This document shows positions 9,174-16,952 of a stretch of DNA of 38,375 nucleotides, one piece after another. This stretch comes from Betaproteobacteria bacterium HGW-Betaproteobacteria-12. GTDB lineage: Bacteria; Pseudomonadota; Gammaproteobacteria; Burkholderiales; Rhodocyclaceae. Each line of letters begins with the position of its first letter. Positions within the stretch are counted from its first letter, which is position 1. The stretch covers positions 1-38,375 of the forward strand of contig PHCU01000035.1 in assembly GCA_002842345.1 (NCBI GenBank), written 5' to 3'. Position numbers and translations under genes: made by a program. Below the pieces are notes generated by a model that was given only the letters and a program-made list of their open reading frames with translations, was not told where the DNA came from and made no database searches.

Positions 9174-10966
9174 CGGATCAATTCCTCTCCGGTTCGGTTC
9201 GAAACGACAAGCAGTTGGCTGAAGCTGTTCAGGCTGACATACAAGCCGAGAAAACGGTCGATACAGCGAGCGAAGACATCCATGCCGCTGCCGACGAAAC
9301 TGGATTCGTCAATGCTCAGACACACCTCTTGTCCCCGCACGAAACAGGCAAAGGGCTTGCCGGACAACCACACGGTCCGGTCGCACACCTCGATGCCGAG
9401 CAAGCCCTCGATCTGCCGCCGCGTGGCTGCTGTCCTTGGCAGGTCATAGAGAGCCAGCATTTCCTGGAAAGCGACAAGGCCACTGCCGCTCAGCGACAGA
9501 TGGTTCAATGACAGGTGCGAAATGATGCGCCACTGCCCATCGCGTCGATGGTCGAAACGACAGGGTGGCGTCGGTTTGCGCAGCAGCTTGATGGCGCGCA
9601 CGCTGGAACCGCCTTCGAGAAACAGGTCGCCCGATGGCAGCCCGACCGACATCAGTGTCGGCAAGTCGCGATTGGTGCAGCTCAATTGCAGGCTGAGCAC
9701 ATCGGTTTTCGGCTGCACCGGGTCGAAATCGGCATCGACGATGGACAGCGATGTCTCGTAACCCGGACTGCTTTCGGCAATCAGATGATCGCGCTGGGCA
9801 TACCAGTAATGACCGTTGTGCTCCGGCGTCTCGCCATGGCGCAGGGAGAAGAACGGGCGAAACTCGACGATCTCTTCGCCCTGGGAGGTCTGGCGAACGC
9901 GGCGGACGGAATCGATGGAATAGACGTCGTAGGCATAGGCACGCCTTCCGTCCGCGACTACCGGATAGCTGGACTGCCGGTTGCTGACGCGGATCGGATC
10001 GCCGCGCTGGGCAAACAGGTTGACCACCGGCACGCACCCAAGGCGCAGGTTCTGTGTAGTCAAGGTCTGCAAGAGACGCGAGGCATCGCTGTCGGCCCGC
10101 AGATCCCCGAGCGCCAGATGCAGCGTGATCTTGCCCTCCGCCAGCAAACTGGCCGGCAGAGCGGCGAAATTGATGTCGAAGAAATTGAATTTCTCCGGAA
10201 AGCAAAAATATTCGGTCAGGTAGCGATAGGCGCCATGCGCATTTTCCGGCATCTCGATCAGGGCCTGATCCTGTTGGAAACCGACCTCGCCAATCACTCC
10301 GTCTCGAGCAATGCGCCAACGCTGCTCAGCGCCGACCGCATAAACTTTAAGGCAGCGCAGAAACAGGGCGTCGCGCAAAGCCGAGGCCACCGAAGGCTCG
10401 GCATCGATATAGACACGCAACTTCTTCAGCTTGCCAAAACCTGCCTCCGCCTGGCCACGCAGGTTCAGCGAAAAGGACAACATGGCATTGCAGCCCACCG
10501 GCAAGCGCACCTCACCGGGAGCGCTGGCTATCGGCTCAAAGCGCAGTTCGGCGAGACTGACGGGCGTCAATTCGACCTCCCAGGCAGTACGAAACTTGCA
10601 GATTGCCCCCTTGACCGGTCGCGACTGCAGTTCTGTCCCGCGAGGAATGCTGGTCATCGACGTCATATCCCCGCCACTGTGGTCAAAATGGGCGATCGAG
10701 CAACTGGGGAAGGGGCGCAGATAGTGCGGATAGAGGACATTCAACAAGGCTTCGGTAAATTGCGGATAACTGTCCTCAAGCTTCTTCGCAACACGCGCCG
10801 TCAGCAGCGCAAACGACTGGATCATCCGTTCGACATGCGGATCGTCGCAACCTTCACCGGACAACAATAGTTGCGCGGCCAACTTCGGATAACGTTCGGC
10901 AAATTCGCGCGAGTGCTGACGAAGAAAGCTCAGTTCGCGTTCGTAATAAGGAAGCAGGTCTTCCAA
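9137..10966 (-). CDS. tssF: T6SS baseplate protein TssF (TTG start)
   Basis: A 609-residue TssF, the other main baseplate wedge subunit; two copies pair with one TssG. The N-terminus EDLLPYYERELSFLRQHSREFAERYPKLA is the family hallmark. The start codon is TTG at 10966, abutting the tssE stop TAG with no gap; GGGAG lies 5 bases before it inside the end of tssE, and no ATG fits the conserved N-terminus. The last 37 bases overlap tssG. Confidence 0.95.
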   Translation of the reverse strand: MEDLLPYYERELSFLRQHSREFAERYPKLAAQLLLSGEGCDDPHVERMIQSFALLTARVAKKLEDSYPQFTEALLNVLYPHYLRPFPSCSIAHFDHSGGDMTSMTSIPRGTELQSRPVKGAICKFRTAWEVELTPVSLAELRFEPIASAPGEVRLPVGCNAMLSFSLNLRGQAEAGFGKLKKLRVYIDAEPSVASALRDALFLRCLKVYAVGAEQRWRIARDGVIGEVGFQQDQALIEMPENAHGAYRYLTEYFCFPEKFNFFDINFAALPASLLAEGKITLHLALGDLRADSDASRLLQTLTTQNLRLGCVPVVNLFAQRGDPIRVSNRQSSYPVVADGRRAYAYDVYSIDSVRRVRQTSQGEEIVEFRPFFSLRHGETPEHNGHYWYAQRDHLIAESSPGYETSLSIVDADFDPVQPKTDVLSLQLSCTNRDLPTLMSVGLPSGDLFLEGGSSVRAIKLLRKPTPPCRFDHRRDGQWRIISHLSLNHLSLSGSGLVAFQEMLALYDLPRTAATRRQIEGLLGIEVCDRTVWLSGKPFACFVRGQEVCLSIDESSFVGSGMDVFARCIDRFLGLYVSLNSFSQLLVVSNRTGEELIRCAPRNGESILG

Positions 10967-11446
10967 CTAAACTCCCGGGCGGGCGCAGTGCCGGCTGACA
11001 GAATATTGCTGGCTGGTTGGCTGCAACAGCGCATCGAAAGCCACCGGTTCCTGCGCCGGCCTGACGAAGAGCACGGCGTTGATGGAAAAATACAAGGCGT
11101 TCACGGTCTTGCGATGCAGTTCAAGTTCGACACGGACATCGCGCAGCCGTGGTTCGTGCGCTGCGATGGCCGAAGCGATGGCAGCACAGATGCTGCGGCG
11201 ATCATGAACACTGGCCAGGCTAAGCCCGGCAAAATCGGCCAATCCGAAGGCGGCGACTGAGCGTGTAGCAAGCGAAAATGTCCTTTGCTGTTCCTCGCCA
11301 AAAATGACACGCGTGTTGAGCAAGGCCTCCAGATCACGGGCGACCGCGTCCTTGAGTTGTTCGAGCGACAAACGCCAGCGTGCGGCGCCAACCGGCAGGT
11401 CGTCAAACAGCTTGTCAAAGAGGGATGGTTCGAAGCCCTTGATCAT
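10967..11446 (-). CDS. tssE: T6SS baseplate protein TssE (gp25-like)
   Basis: A 159-residue gp25-family protein that starts sheath polymerisation at the baseplate. The N-terminus has the usual P-S-L-F-D-K-L pattern (8-14), then an amphipathic region with LNTRVIFG, FGLADFAGLSL in place of the usual YGLPD motif, and a C-terminal beta part with V-x-L-x-L. The ATG at 11446 directly follows the T-run of a terminator hairpin, so it has no upstream Shine-Dalgarno sequence; translation is probably inefficient or coupled to read-through mRNA. It is followed without gap by tssF. Confidence 0.9.
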   Translation of the reverse strand: MIKGFEPSLFDKLFDDLPVGAARWRLSLEQLKDAVARDLEALLNTRVIFGEEQQRTFSLATRSVAAFGLADFAGLSLASVHDRRSICAAIASAIAAHEPRLRDVRVELELHRKTVNALYFSINAVLFVRPAQEPVAFDALLQPTSQQYSVSRHCARPGV

Positions 11447-11473
11447 AAAAAACGGCGGAAACGAGGTTCCGCC
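11447..11473 (-). terminator. Intrinsic terminator/attenuator between hcp and tssE
   Basis: On the minus strand, arms GGCGGAA and TTCCGCC (7 paired bases, 6-base loop) are followed by G and six T, ending at the base before the tssE ATG. It lies 22 bases after the hcp stop. It should end most transcripts after hcp and let only part of them through to tssE-F-G-clpV. Confidence 0.75.
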
Positions 11474-11495
11474 GCGCTTATCTCAATATGCTCGA

Positions 11496-12032
11496 TCAGG
11501 TCAGATTCGGCGTGTTCTTGGCGAGGTTCCAGGCCCCCTGGATATTGACCTTGCCGGACTTGTTGCCGTCGATATTGAGTTCGTCATAGGTCCACTTCAC
11601 CGCTGAGTATTTCAGGGAGAAGGTCTCCTTCGGAATGCCTTCATCGTCAACCGAAGGCGAAACCGACGCGACGATGACGTTCTTCAGTTCGATCTTCATA
11701 TACTGGTGACGGTTCTGTGTTGCCGACGGATTGCCGGTCGTGTTCTTGCCACCGAACGCACGGTAAAAATAGATGATGACGTCGTTGACCACCAGACCGG
11801 ACGAGCAGGCCTGATAGAGCTTCGGGCTGGAGCCATCGATATCCTTGGTAAAGATCATTTCGCCGTGCTCGACGCGCTCGGCGGTGTGCCCCCCCGAACC
11901 CGATGCTGTAGCCGATTTCGGCTGGCGCATCGCATGGCTCCAGGTGAAGACCTCCACCGTATCCTTGTGCTTGGCATCGCGGGAATCACCCTTGATGTCG
12001 CTACCCTTGAACTCAACGTAAATATCCTTCAT
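11496..12032 (-). CDS. hcp: Hcp tube protein (TssD)
   Basis: A 178-residue Hcp, whose hexameric rings stack into the inner tube expelled by the T6SS; it may also carry small cargo. It starts MKDIYVEFKGSDIKGDS with the usual K-G-x-x-x-G/D-S pattern, followed by HTAERVEHGEMIFTKDIDGSSPKLYQAC, the Hcp core strand. AAGGAG lies 8 bases before the ATG, one of the best ribosome sites in the locus, as expected for the most abundant component. It is 37 bases after tssC and is followed by a terminator. Confidence 0.95.
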   Translation of the reverse strand: MKDIYVEFKGSDIKGDSRDAKHKDTVEVFTWSHAMRQPKSATASGSGGHTAERVEHGEMIFTKDIDGSSPKLYQACSSGLVVNDVIIYFYRAFGGKNTTGNPSATQNRHQYMKIELKNVIVASVSPSVDDEGIPKETFSLKYSAVKWTYDELNIDGNKSGKVNIQGAWNLAKNTPNLT

Positions 12033-12069
12033 TTGGTGCTTTCTCCTTCAGCGTTGCTGGTTGATGACA

Positions 12070-13554
12070 TCAGTTCTTGCCGCTTTGCGGCAATTCGGCG
12101 ACCAAACGCAAAGACACCGAGAGTTCGTCGAGTTGGAAATGCGGACGGATGAACGACACCGCCCGATAAACCCCAGGGCGGCCCGGCACTTCGCTGACTT
12201 CGATCGAAGCTTCCCGCAGGGGGAACTGGGCCTTGGTTTCCTGGGATGCCGAATCGTCGGCGGTCACGTACTGGTCGATCCAGCGTTGTAGATAGGACTG
12301 GACATTGGCTGCCGAGGCAAAGCTGCCAATCTTGTCGCGCATCATCGCCTTCATGTAATGGGCGATGCGCGACACGGCAAAGATGTACTGCAATTGCGCC
12401 GACAGCGAAGCATTGGCGTTAGCCGAATCGAGATCGTATTTTTTTGGCTTCTGTGTCGACTGGGCACCGAAAAATGCGGCGTAGTCGGTGTTCTTGCAAT
12501 GCACCAGCGGGATGAAACCGAGATCGCTGAGTTCCTTTTCACGCCGGTCGGTAATCGATATCTCGGTCGGGCATTTGAGTGCCACCTCCCCGTCATCGGT
12601 GCGGAAGGTGTGGGTCGGCAGATCCTCGACCAGACCGCCGCCCTCGACGCCACGGATTGCCGCACACCAGCCATAGCTTTCGAAGGCTTCCGTCAGACGC
12701 GAGGCAAAGGCAAAAGCCGCATTGCACCACAGGTACTTGTCATGATTGGTTCCGTCCACTTCCTCGACAAAGTTGAACCCCTCTGTAACTTCGCCGTCGA
12801 TCGGGTTGTAGGGCAGGCGGCCAAGGAAACGCGGCAGGGCGAGTCCGACATAGCGAGAGTCCTCCGCCTCGCGGAAGGATTTCCACTTCGCGTATTCAAC
12901 CGTGTCAAAAACCTTGCCCATGTCGCGTGGCTTGCCGAGTTCGGTGTACGACTCAAGTCCGAACAACTGCGGCGAGGCCGCCGTAATGAAGGGCGCATGG
13001 GATGCCGCGGCGATGTGTGACATCTGTTCGATGAAATACATGTCTTCTGGCTGCCGCGTTAATTCGAATTGGCCGATCAGCGCGCCGAAAGGCGCACCAC
13101 CGAAGGTGCCGAACTCCTCCTCATAGACCTTCTTGAACAGAGCACTCTGGTCAAAATCGATGGCTGCCTTCAAATCCCGGACCAGTTCCCGCTTGGCGGC
13201 ATTGAACAACTTGATCTTCAATTGCTGCCCGGTCGATGTCTGCTTGCACAGGTAATGCAGGCCAGTCCACGCGCTTTCCAGAGCCTGAAACTCCGGCGCA
13301 TGCAAAACCTCGCTCAATTGCTCGGAAATCAGGCGGTCCAGTTCAGCCACCCGCGCATCGAGCGATGCTGCAAGATTCTCCGAAACGATGACCTCGCCTT
13401 CGAGAACCTGACTTACCAGTTCGCTGATGATGTCCCGGGCGCGATGCTTCTCCTGGTCCGATTGAGCAACCCTGCTCTCCTCAATGATCTGATCGAGCAA
13501 CCCCGCCCCATGAATCGGTGCAGCACTGACAACCATCGCTTGCTGGAGACTCAT
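12070..13554 (-). CDS. tssC: T6SS sheath large subunit TssC (VipB)
   Basis: A 494-residue TssC, which with TssB forms the contractile sheath. Recognisable family segments include ALESAWTGLHYLC, KIKLFNAAKRELVRDL, YEEEFGTFGGAPFGALIGQF, ALPRFLGRLPYNP and the C-terminal FIRPHFQLDELSVSLRLVAELP. Its ATG overlaps the tssB stop by four bases (ATGA), giving strict coupling of the two sheath subunits. The last codons encode a small perfect stem-loop noted separately. Confidence 0.96.
   Translation of the reverse strand: MSLQQAMVVSAAPIHGAGLLDQIIEESRVAQSDQEKHRARDIISELVSQVLEGEVIVSENLAASLDARVAELDRLISEQLSEVLHAPEFQALESAWTGLHYLCKQTSTGQQLKIKLFNAAKRELVRDLKAAIDFDQSALFKKVYEEEFGTFGGAPFGALIGQFELTRQPEDMYFIEQMSHIAAASHAPFITAASPQLFGLESYTELGKPRDMGKVFDTVEYAKWKSFREAEDSRYVGLALPRFLGRLPYNPIDGEVTEGFNFVEEVDGTNHDKYLWCNAAFAFASRLTEAFESYGWCAAIRGVEGGGLVEDLPTHTFRTDDGEVALKCPTEISITDRREKELSDLGFIPLVHCKNTDYAAFFGAQSTQKPKKYDLDSANANASLSAQLQYIFAVSRIAHYMKAMMRDKIGSFASAANVQSYLQRWIDQYVTADDSASQETKAQFPLREASIEVSEVPGRPGVYRAVSFIRPHFQLDELSVSLRLVAELPQSGKN
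12077..12093 (-). other. Stem-loop at the 3' end of tssC
   Basis: A perfect 7-base inverted repeat TTGCCGC / GCGGCAA with a 3-base loop overlaps the last codons of tssC, ending just before the hcp leader. No T-run follows, so it is not a terminator. It could be an RNA-stabilising or processing element separating tssC from hcp mRNA. Confidence 0.45.
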
Positions 13555-14063
13555 TGCTGCTCTCCTTCAAGGCTCTTGCCACCGAGGTGGTTCAATTGTT
13601 CGGTATTGGCGAGCACGTCGTTGAGAAGGTCCTCCAGCTTTTCGTTGCCGGCCAGCTTGTTGCGCAAATCTGCCAGTTTCGAGCGCGCCTCCAGCAACTT
13701 GCGCAGTGGTTCGACTTGCTGAACTACCGACTCGGGGCGGAAATCCTCGAAACTGCGGAACTCGAGATCAACCGCCATTTCCCCACCCTCCGGGCTGAGG
13801 CGATTCTTTACCCGGTAGGCCGTTCTCGGCGCCATAGCTTCCATGACGTCATCGAAGTTATCCATATCGATATTGACGAACTTGCGATCGCGGACCTTGC
13901 CCTGCGCCTCCAGGGACTGGGCTGCGAAATCCCCAAGCACGCCGACAACGAATGGCAGCTCTTTGGCCTCGATCGCATCGCCAATTTCTACGTCATAAGT
14001 CAGCTGGACGCGCGGCGGACGAACTTTCTGCAGCCGCTTTTGAACACTCTCTTTTTTTGCCAC
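13551..14063 (-). CDS. tssB: T6SS sheath small subunit TssB (VipA), GTG start
   Basis: A 170-residue TssB. The family hallmark KKESVQKRLQKVRPPRVQLTYDVEIGDA begins right at the chosen start. That start is a GTG at 14063 with GGGAG 6 bases upstream, reproducing the usual 'MAKKESVQ' N-terminus; a longer reading from another GTG at 14084 adds seven unconserved residues. The ClpV-binding N-terminal region and the C-terminal coiled part (KLADLRNKLAGNEKLEDLL) are present. It overlaps tssC by four bases. Confidence 0.95.
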   Translation of the reverse strand: MAKKESVQKRLQKVRPPRVQLTYDVEIGDAIEAKELPFVVGVLGDFAAQSLEAQGKVRDRKFVNIDMDNFDDVMEAMAPRTAYRVKNRLSPEGGEMAVDLEFRSFEDFRPESVVQQVEPLRKLLEARSKLADLRNKLAGNEKLEDLLNDVLANTEQLNHLGGKSLEGEQQ

Positions 14064-14118
14064 ATCCTTCTCCCAAATGATCACCAGGAACCATCACCCG
14101 TAGCGGGCAATCTGCAAA

Positions 14119-14143
14119 CCGGCCGCCCGGAAGCTCTGGCCGG
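14119..14143 (-). other. Stem-loop between the TPR lipoprotein gene and tssB
   Basis: The 96-base gap before tssB holds arms CCGGCC / GGCCGG with a 13-base loop. On the minus strand it is followed only by TTTG, so it is at best a weak attenuator or a processing site. Confidence 0.3.
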
Positions 14144-14159
14144 GGTTTTCGTCAAACGG

Positions 14160-14783
14160 TCACTTCAGCTGGCTGAAAGGATCTCCAGTTGCCGGAGGGG
14201 GTTTTTTGGATTCAGGCGCAGGCGCCACCGGGGTGCCCCGCCCCCGAGCTTTGGCACGCACCACCATTGCCGCCTCACGCTTCTTGCGTGCTTCCAGCTC
14301 CGCCGGCGGGACCAGCACATCCTCACCCAAAGTTTCGCGCATGACATTGGCCAAGCTTGTGGCATCCGAACGGGCATTTCCCTTCAGTTCGACATCGTTG
14401 CGCAGGTCGGACAAGGACTGGGCCGCGACCCTCAAGCCGGCTACCGCGCGAATGCTCTTGGCAGTACGGTCATCACCATCACGCTGCAAGACCTCCTCGG
14501 CGGAAACGATTGCCTGAGAATAATTGCCCGAATCGAACTGGATCTTTGCCATCCGCCCCCATGGCTCCTTGCGATCAGGGTTCTTCGTCGCCAGATCGGC
14601 AAGAAGCACGACAGCTTCCTCGTGGCTGCCGTGCTCCAGCAACTTGTCAACTTTTTGCCCCGACTCGCCCAGCGCCAGAACAAACTCTTCTTGTGTCATC
14701 ACAAGCTTGTTCGATGAACATGCGCTGAGCACCACCATAAATCCAGCAAGAATGACCGAAGACAGCCGGCTACCTATCAACAT
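14160..14783 (-). CDS. TPR-containing outer-membrane lipoprotein of the T6SS operon
   Basis: A 207-residue lipoprotein. The signal peptide ends in the lipobox LSAC, with Cys22 as the lipidated residue and Ser-Ser following, which directs it to the outer membrane. Residues about 30-110 form TPR-like helical repeats (EEAVVLLADLATKNPDRKEPWGRMA and SGNYSQAIVSAEEVLQRDGDD); the C-terminus is basic and then Pro-rich. GGAG lies 5 bases before the ATG. It is the first gene of the tssB-C-hcp operon and is divergent from tssJ. Similar TPR lipoproteins occur in betaproteobacterial T6SS clusters as accessory proteins; I do not assign a specific tag name. A helper for the TssJ-L-M complex is an inference. 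Confidence 0.7.
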   Translation of the reverse strand: MLIGSRLSSVILAGFMVVLSACSSNKLVMTQEEFVLALGESGQKVDKLLEHGSHEEAVVLLADLATKNPDRKEPWGRMAKIQFDSGNYSQAIVSAEEVLQRDGDDRTAKSIRAVAGLRVAAQSLSDLRNDVELKGNARSDATSLANVMRETLGEDVLVPPAELEARKKREAAMVVRAKARGRGTPVAPAPESKKPPPATGDPFSQLK

Positions 14784-14871
14784 GGGTTCTCCATCTATAA
14801 CTGAAGCAAACGCGCAAATCCAAATTTAATGACAATGGCTTTACTGCGATGAAGGCAGCATAGTACATTAC

Positions 14872-14887
14872 GCATTTGCCATAATGC
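14872..14887. promoter_or_regulatory. Inverted repeat, possible activator site for tssJ promoter
   Basis: Arms GCATT and AATGC separated by 6 bases lie centred about 63 bases upstream of the predicted tssJ transcription start. This spacing suits an enhancer-binding protein acting on the sigma-54 promoter. The sequence does not match the TGTC-N10-GACA pattern seen near glrK, so another activator is implied. Confidence 0.35.
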
Positions 14888-14916
14888 AATACGTTGTCAT
14901 ATGTCCTTTAGGTATC

Positions 14917-14932
14917 TGGCAATTTTTTTGCT
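14917..14932 (+). promoter_or_regulatory. Sigma-54 (-24/-12) promoter of the tssJ-K-L-A operon
   Basis: TGGCA at the -24 element and TTGCT at the -12 element, with the invariant GG (14918-14919) and GC (14930-14931) separated by exactly 10 bases. The predicted start is near 14943, 17 bases before the tssJ ATG. Sigma-54 control of T6SS operons is established in several proteobacteria. No enhancer-binding protein of the VasH type lies within the T6SS genes here. Confidence 0.65.
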
Positions 14933-14959
14933 GACCGCCACTAGGCGACAACTAGCCAA

Positions 14960-15595
14960 ATGACTCATTTCAAAGCATCCCCCCGAACGCTCTCAGGCCT
15001 CTTGGCCACCATTTCCCTTGGCGCCTTTCTGCTTTCCGGTTGCAGTTCGATGTCTGGAGCTCAGTTGGCCGGAACGGCAATCGGTTTGGTCCTTGAAGCC
15101 ACAGGGGTCATCAAAAAAGACACTGGTGATCCAAACAAGCGAACGACCGACTTGTCGATCCGCGTTTTTGCTGGCGAGCAGTTGAACACTACGCGTGACG
15201 GTGAGTCGCTATCGCTGGTGATCAAGGTTTACGTGCTGCGCTCACCGGAACGACTTCGGTTGCTTACCTACCCCCAGATTGCAACAACCGAGAGTGAAAA
15301 GGAGGGCTTGGGCGAGGAACTCGTCGCTATGCGTGAGATCACCGTCATTCCGGGGAAGTCATACGACCTGATCGTAAAGGTCCCGGGCGAAGCAAGCACC
15401 ATAGGCATCGTTGGCATGTTTCGCGCTCCCTATTCGTCACGCTGGAAACTGGCTTTTGATGCCAAGCGCTCCTTCGCGACGGGAATCATCGTCGGCGCCC
15501 ATGCCTGCGCACTTAGCGCTAGTCAGGGCGCTCTTGCAACGGAAATCAGCCCGCGCTCAGCCCAGTCGCTGGTCGGCGTGCAATGCAACATCTGA
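14960..15595 (+). CDS. tssJ: T6SS outer-membrane lipoprotein TssJ
   Basis: A 211-residue TssJ (SciN), the outer-membrane anchor of the TssJ-L-M complex. The signal peptide ends in the lipobox LLSGC with Cys28 lipidated and Ser following. The mature part is a beta-sandwich with the family strands LSIRVFAGEQLN, SLSLVIKVYVLR and ITVIPGKSYDLIVKVPGEASTIGIVGMFR, the last contacting TssM in known structures. It is the first gene behind the sigma-54 promoter; tssK starts 13 bases after its stop. Confidence 0.93.
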   Translation: MTHFKASPRTLSGLLATISLGAFLLSGCSSMSGAQLAGTAIGLVLEATGVIKKDTGDPNKRTTDLSIRVFAGEQLNTTRDGESLSLVIKVYVLRSPERLRLLTYPQIATTESEKEGLGEELVAMREITVIPGKSYDLIVKVPGEASTIGIVGMFRAPYSSRWKLAFDAKRSFATGIIVGAHACALSASQGALATEISPRSAQSLVGVQCNI

Positions 15596-15608
15596 CAATG
15601 CAAAATCA

Positions 15609-16952
15609 ATGAACACTGCAAAAATTCTATGGGGCGAAGGCCTTTTTCTTAGGCCACAGCATTTTCAGCAACAGGATGCTCATATGGAAGCCCTGGTCAG
15701 GCGCGCCATGCTGGCGGCCAACCCGTTTGCCTGGGGGATTCGCGACCTCGCAATTGACCTCGACTCACTGAAGAATGGGATTCTCAGGCTCACCAGGATC
15801 GATGCGGTGTTTTCCAATGGAGACAGTTTCATCGCGCCCGACGTTGACCAGTTGCCGCCACCGTTGGCACTGGACAGCGCCGTCGCCGAGGACGGCGCGC
15901 GTGACTTTTTCCTGGTCATGCACCATCTAAGTCTACATGGCGGCAATTGCGCGGAAAAACCTGCCGATTCCACGCAAACCCGCTACCTCGTAGTCGCCCG
16001 CGAAACGACGGACCTCTACACCGACTCCTCGGAAGCGGAGATATCCACTCTCAGCAAGCTTGCCCACCTGAAAGGAGCTGGAGAACCGCGCGATCAGTTT
16101 CTTTCCATTCCCATCGTGCGCGTTCGCCGTACGGCCAGCAACGGATTCGAACTCGATCCGGCCTTCATGCCCCCCTCGATCAATCTCCGCAGCACCCCGG
16201 GAATCTACATGCTGCTGCAGCGCCAGATTGATGCATTGTTGGCCAAGGTGGATGCACTCTACGGTTTTCATCGGGAACCTTCGAAGAACGTCATCGAATT
16301 CCGTTCCGGAGACATCGCCTCCTTCTGGCTACTCCATACCGCCAGTAGCGCATGTGCCGCATTGACGCACTTGCTGCGCAACCCAGAGACCTCCCCGGAG
16401 CGTCTTTTTCAGGAATTGTTGCGCCTGGCCGGCGGATTGATGACCTTCTCCAAGGGCCACACTCTGAACGAACTGCCGAGCTACGATCATGCGCAGCCCG
16501 GTTCATGTTTCAGCCGCATCGACCAGATTCTTCGCGAACTTGTGGATACGGTCATCTCGACGCGCTATTTCGCCATTGCGCTGAGCCAGCCCAAGCCGGC
16601 ATTTCATGCAGGTCGGCTGGACTCGGACAAGATCGACGGCGAAACGGCGTTCTACTTGGCAATCACGGCCGCCCATCCGCAATCCGAGATCATCGAGTCA
16701 ATTCCGTTGCGACTCAAGGTCGGTGCGCCGGACGATGTCGAAAAGCTGGTGCTTTCCGCCATGTCCGGCGTCCGCCTCAGCCATGCGGCGCAAGTACCCG
16801 CACCGATCCCGGTTCGCCCCGGCGCCTACTACTTCGCTCTGGATGCCCATGGCCCACTCTACGAACGAATGCTCAAGGCCCAGTCGGTAATGATCTATGC
16901 CCCGGAAAGCTATCGCGACCTCAAAATAGAAATGATCGCCATCACGCCATGA
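15609..16952 (+). CDS. tssK: T6SS baseplate protein TssK
   Basis: A 447-residue TssK, the trimeric adaptor linking the baseplate to the TssL-TssM membrane complex. The start MNTAKILWGEGLFLRPQHFQQQD is the family signature, which fixes the ATG at 15609. The conserved GIYMLLQRQIDALLAKVDALYGFHRE and the C-terminal YFALDAHGPLYERMLK segments are present. The stop overlaps the tssL start by four bases (ATGA). Confidence 0.96.
   Translation: MNTAKILWGEGLFLRPQHFQQQDAHMEALVRRAMLAANPFAWGIRDLAIDLDSLKNGILRLTRIDAVFSNGDSFIAPDVDQLPPPLALDSAVAEDGARDFFLVMHHLSLHGGNCAEKPADSTQTRYLVVARETTDLYTDSSEAEISTLSKLAHLKGAGEPRDQFLSIPIVRVRRTASNGFELDPAFMPPSINLRSTPGIYMLLQRQIDALLAKVDALYGFHREPSKNVIEFRSGDIASFWLLHTASSACAALTHLLRNPETSPERLFQELLRLAGGLMTFSKGHTLNELPSYDHAQPGSCFSRIDQILRELVDTVISTRYFAIALSQPKPAFHAGRLDSDKIDGETAFYLAITAAHPQSEIIESIPLRLKVGAPDDVEKLVLSAMSGVRLSHAAQVPAPIPVRPGAYYFALDAHGPLYERMLKAQSVMIYAPESYRDLKIEMIAITP

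Noticed and set aside
9515-10870. 451-codon open frame on the plus strand over tssF
   Set aside because: It is antisense to a well-supported tssF with all family motifs; no ribosome site or recognisable protein.
13554-14717. 387-codon plus-strand frame over tssB and the TPR lipoprotein gene
   Set aside because: It is antisense to two well-supported genes and crosses their intergenic region; no family resemblance.
14933-14950. Possible GlrR site next to the tssJ promoter (GACCGC-N6-GCGACA)
   Set aside because: Only one half matches, and it overlaps the predicted transcription start rather than lying upstream.
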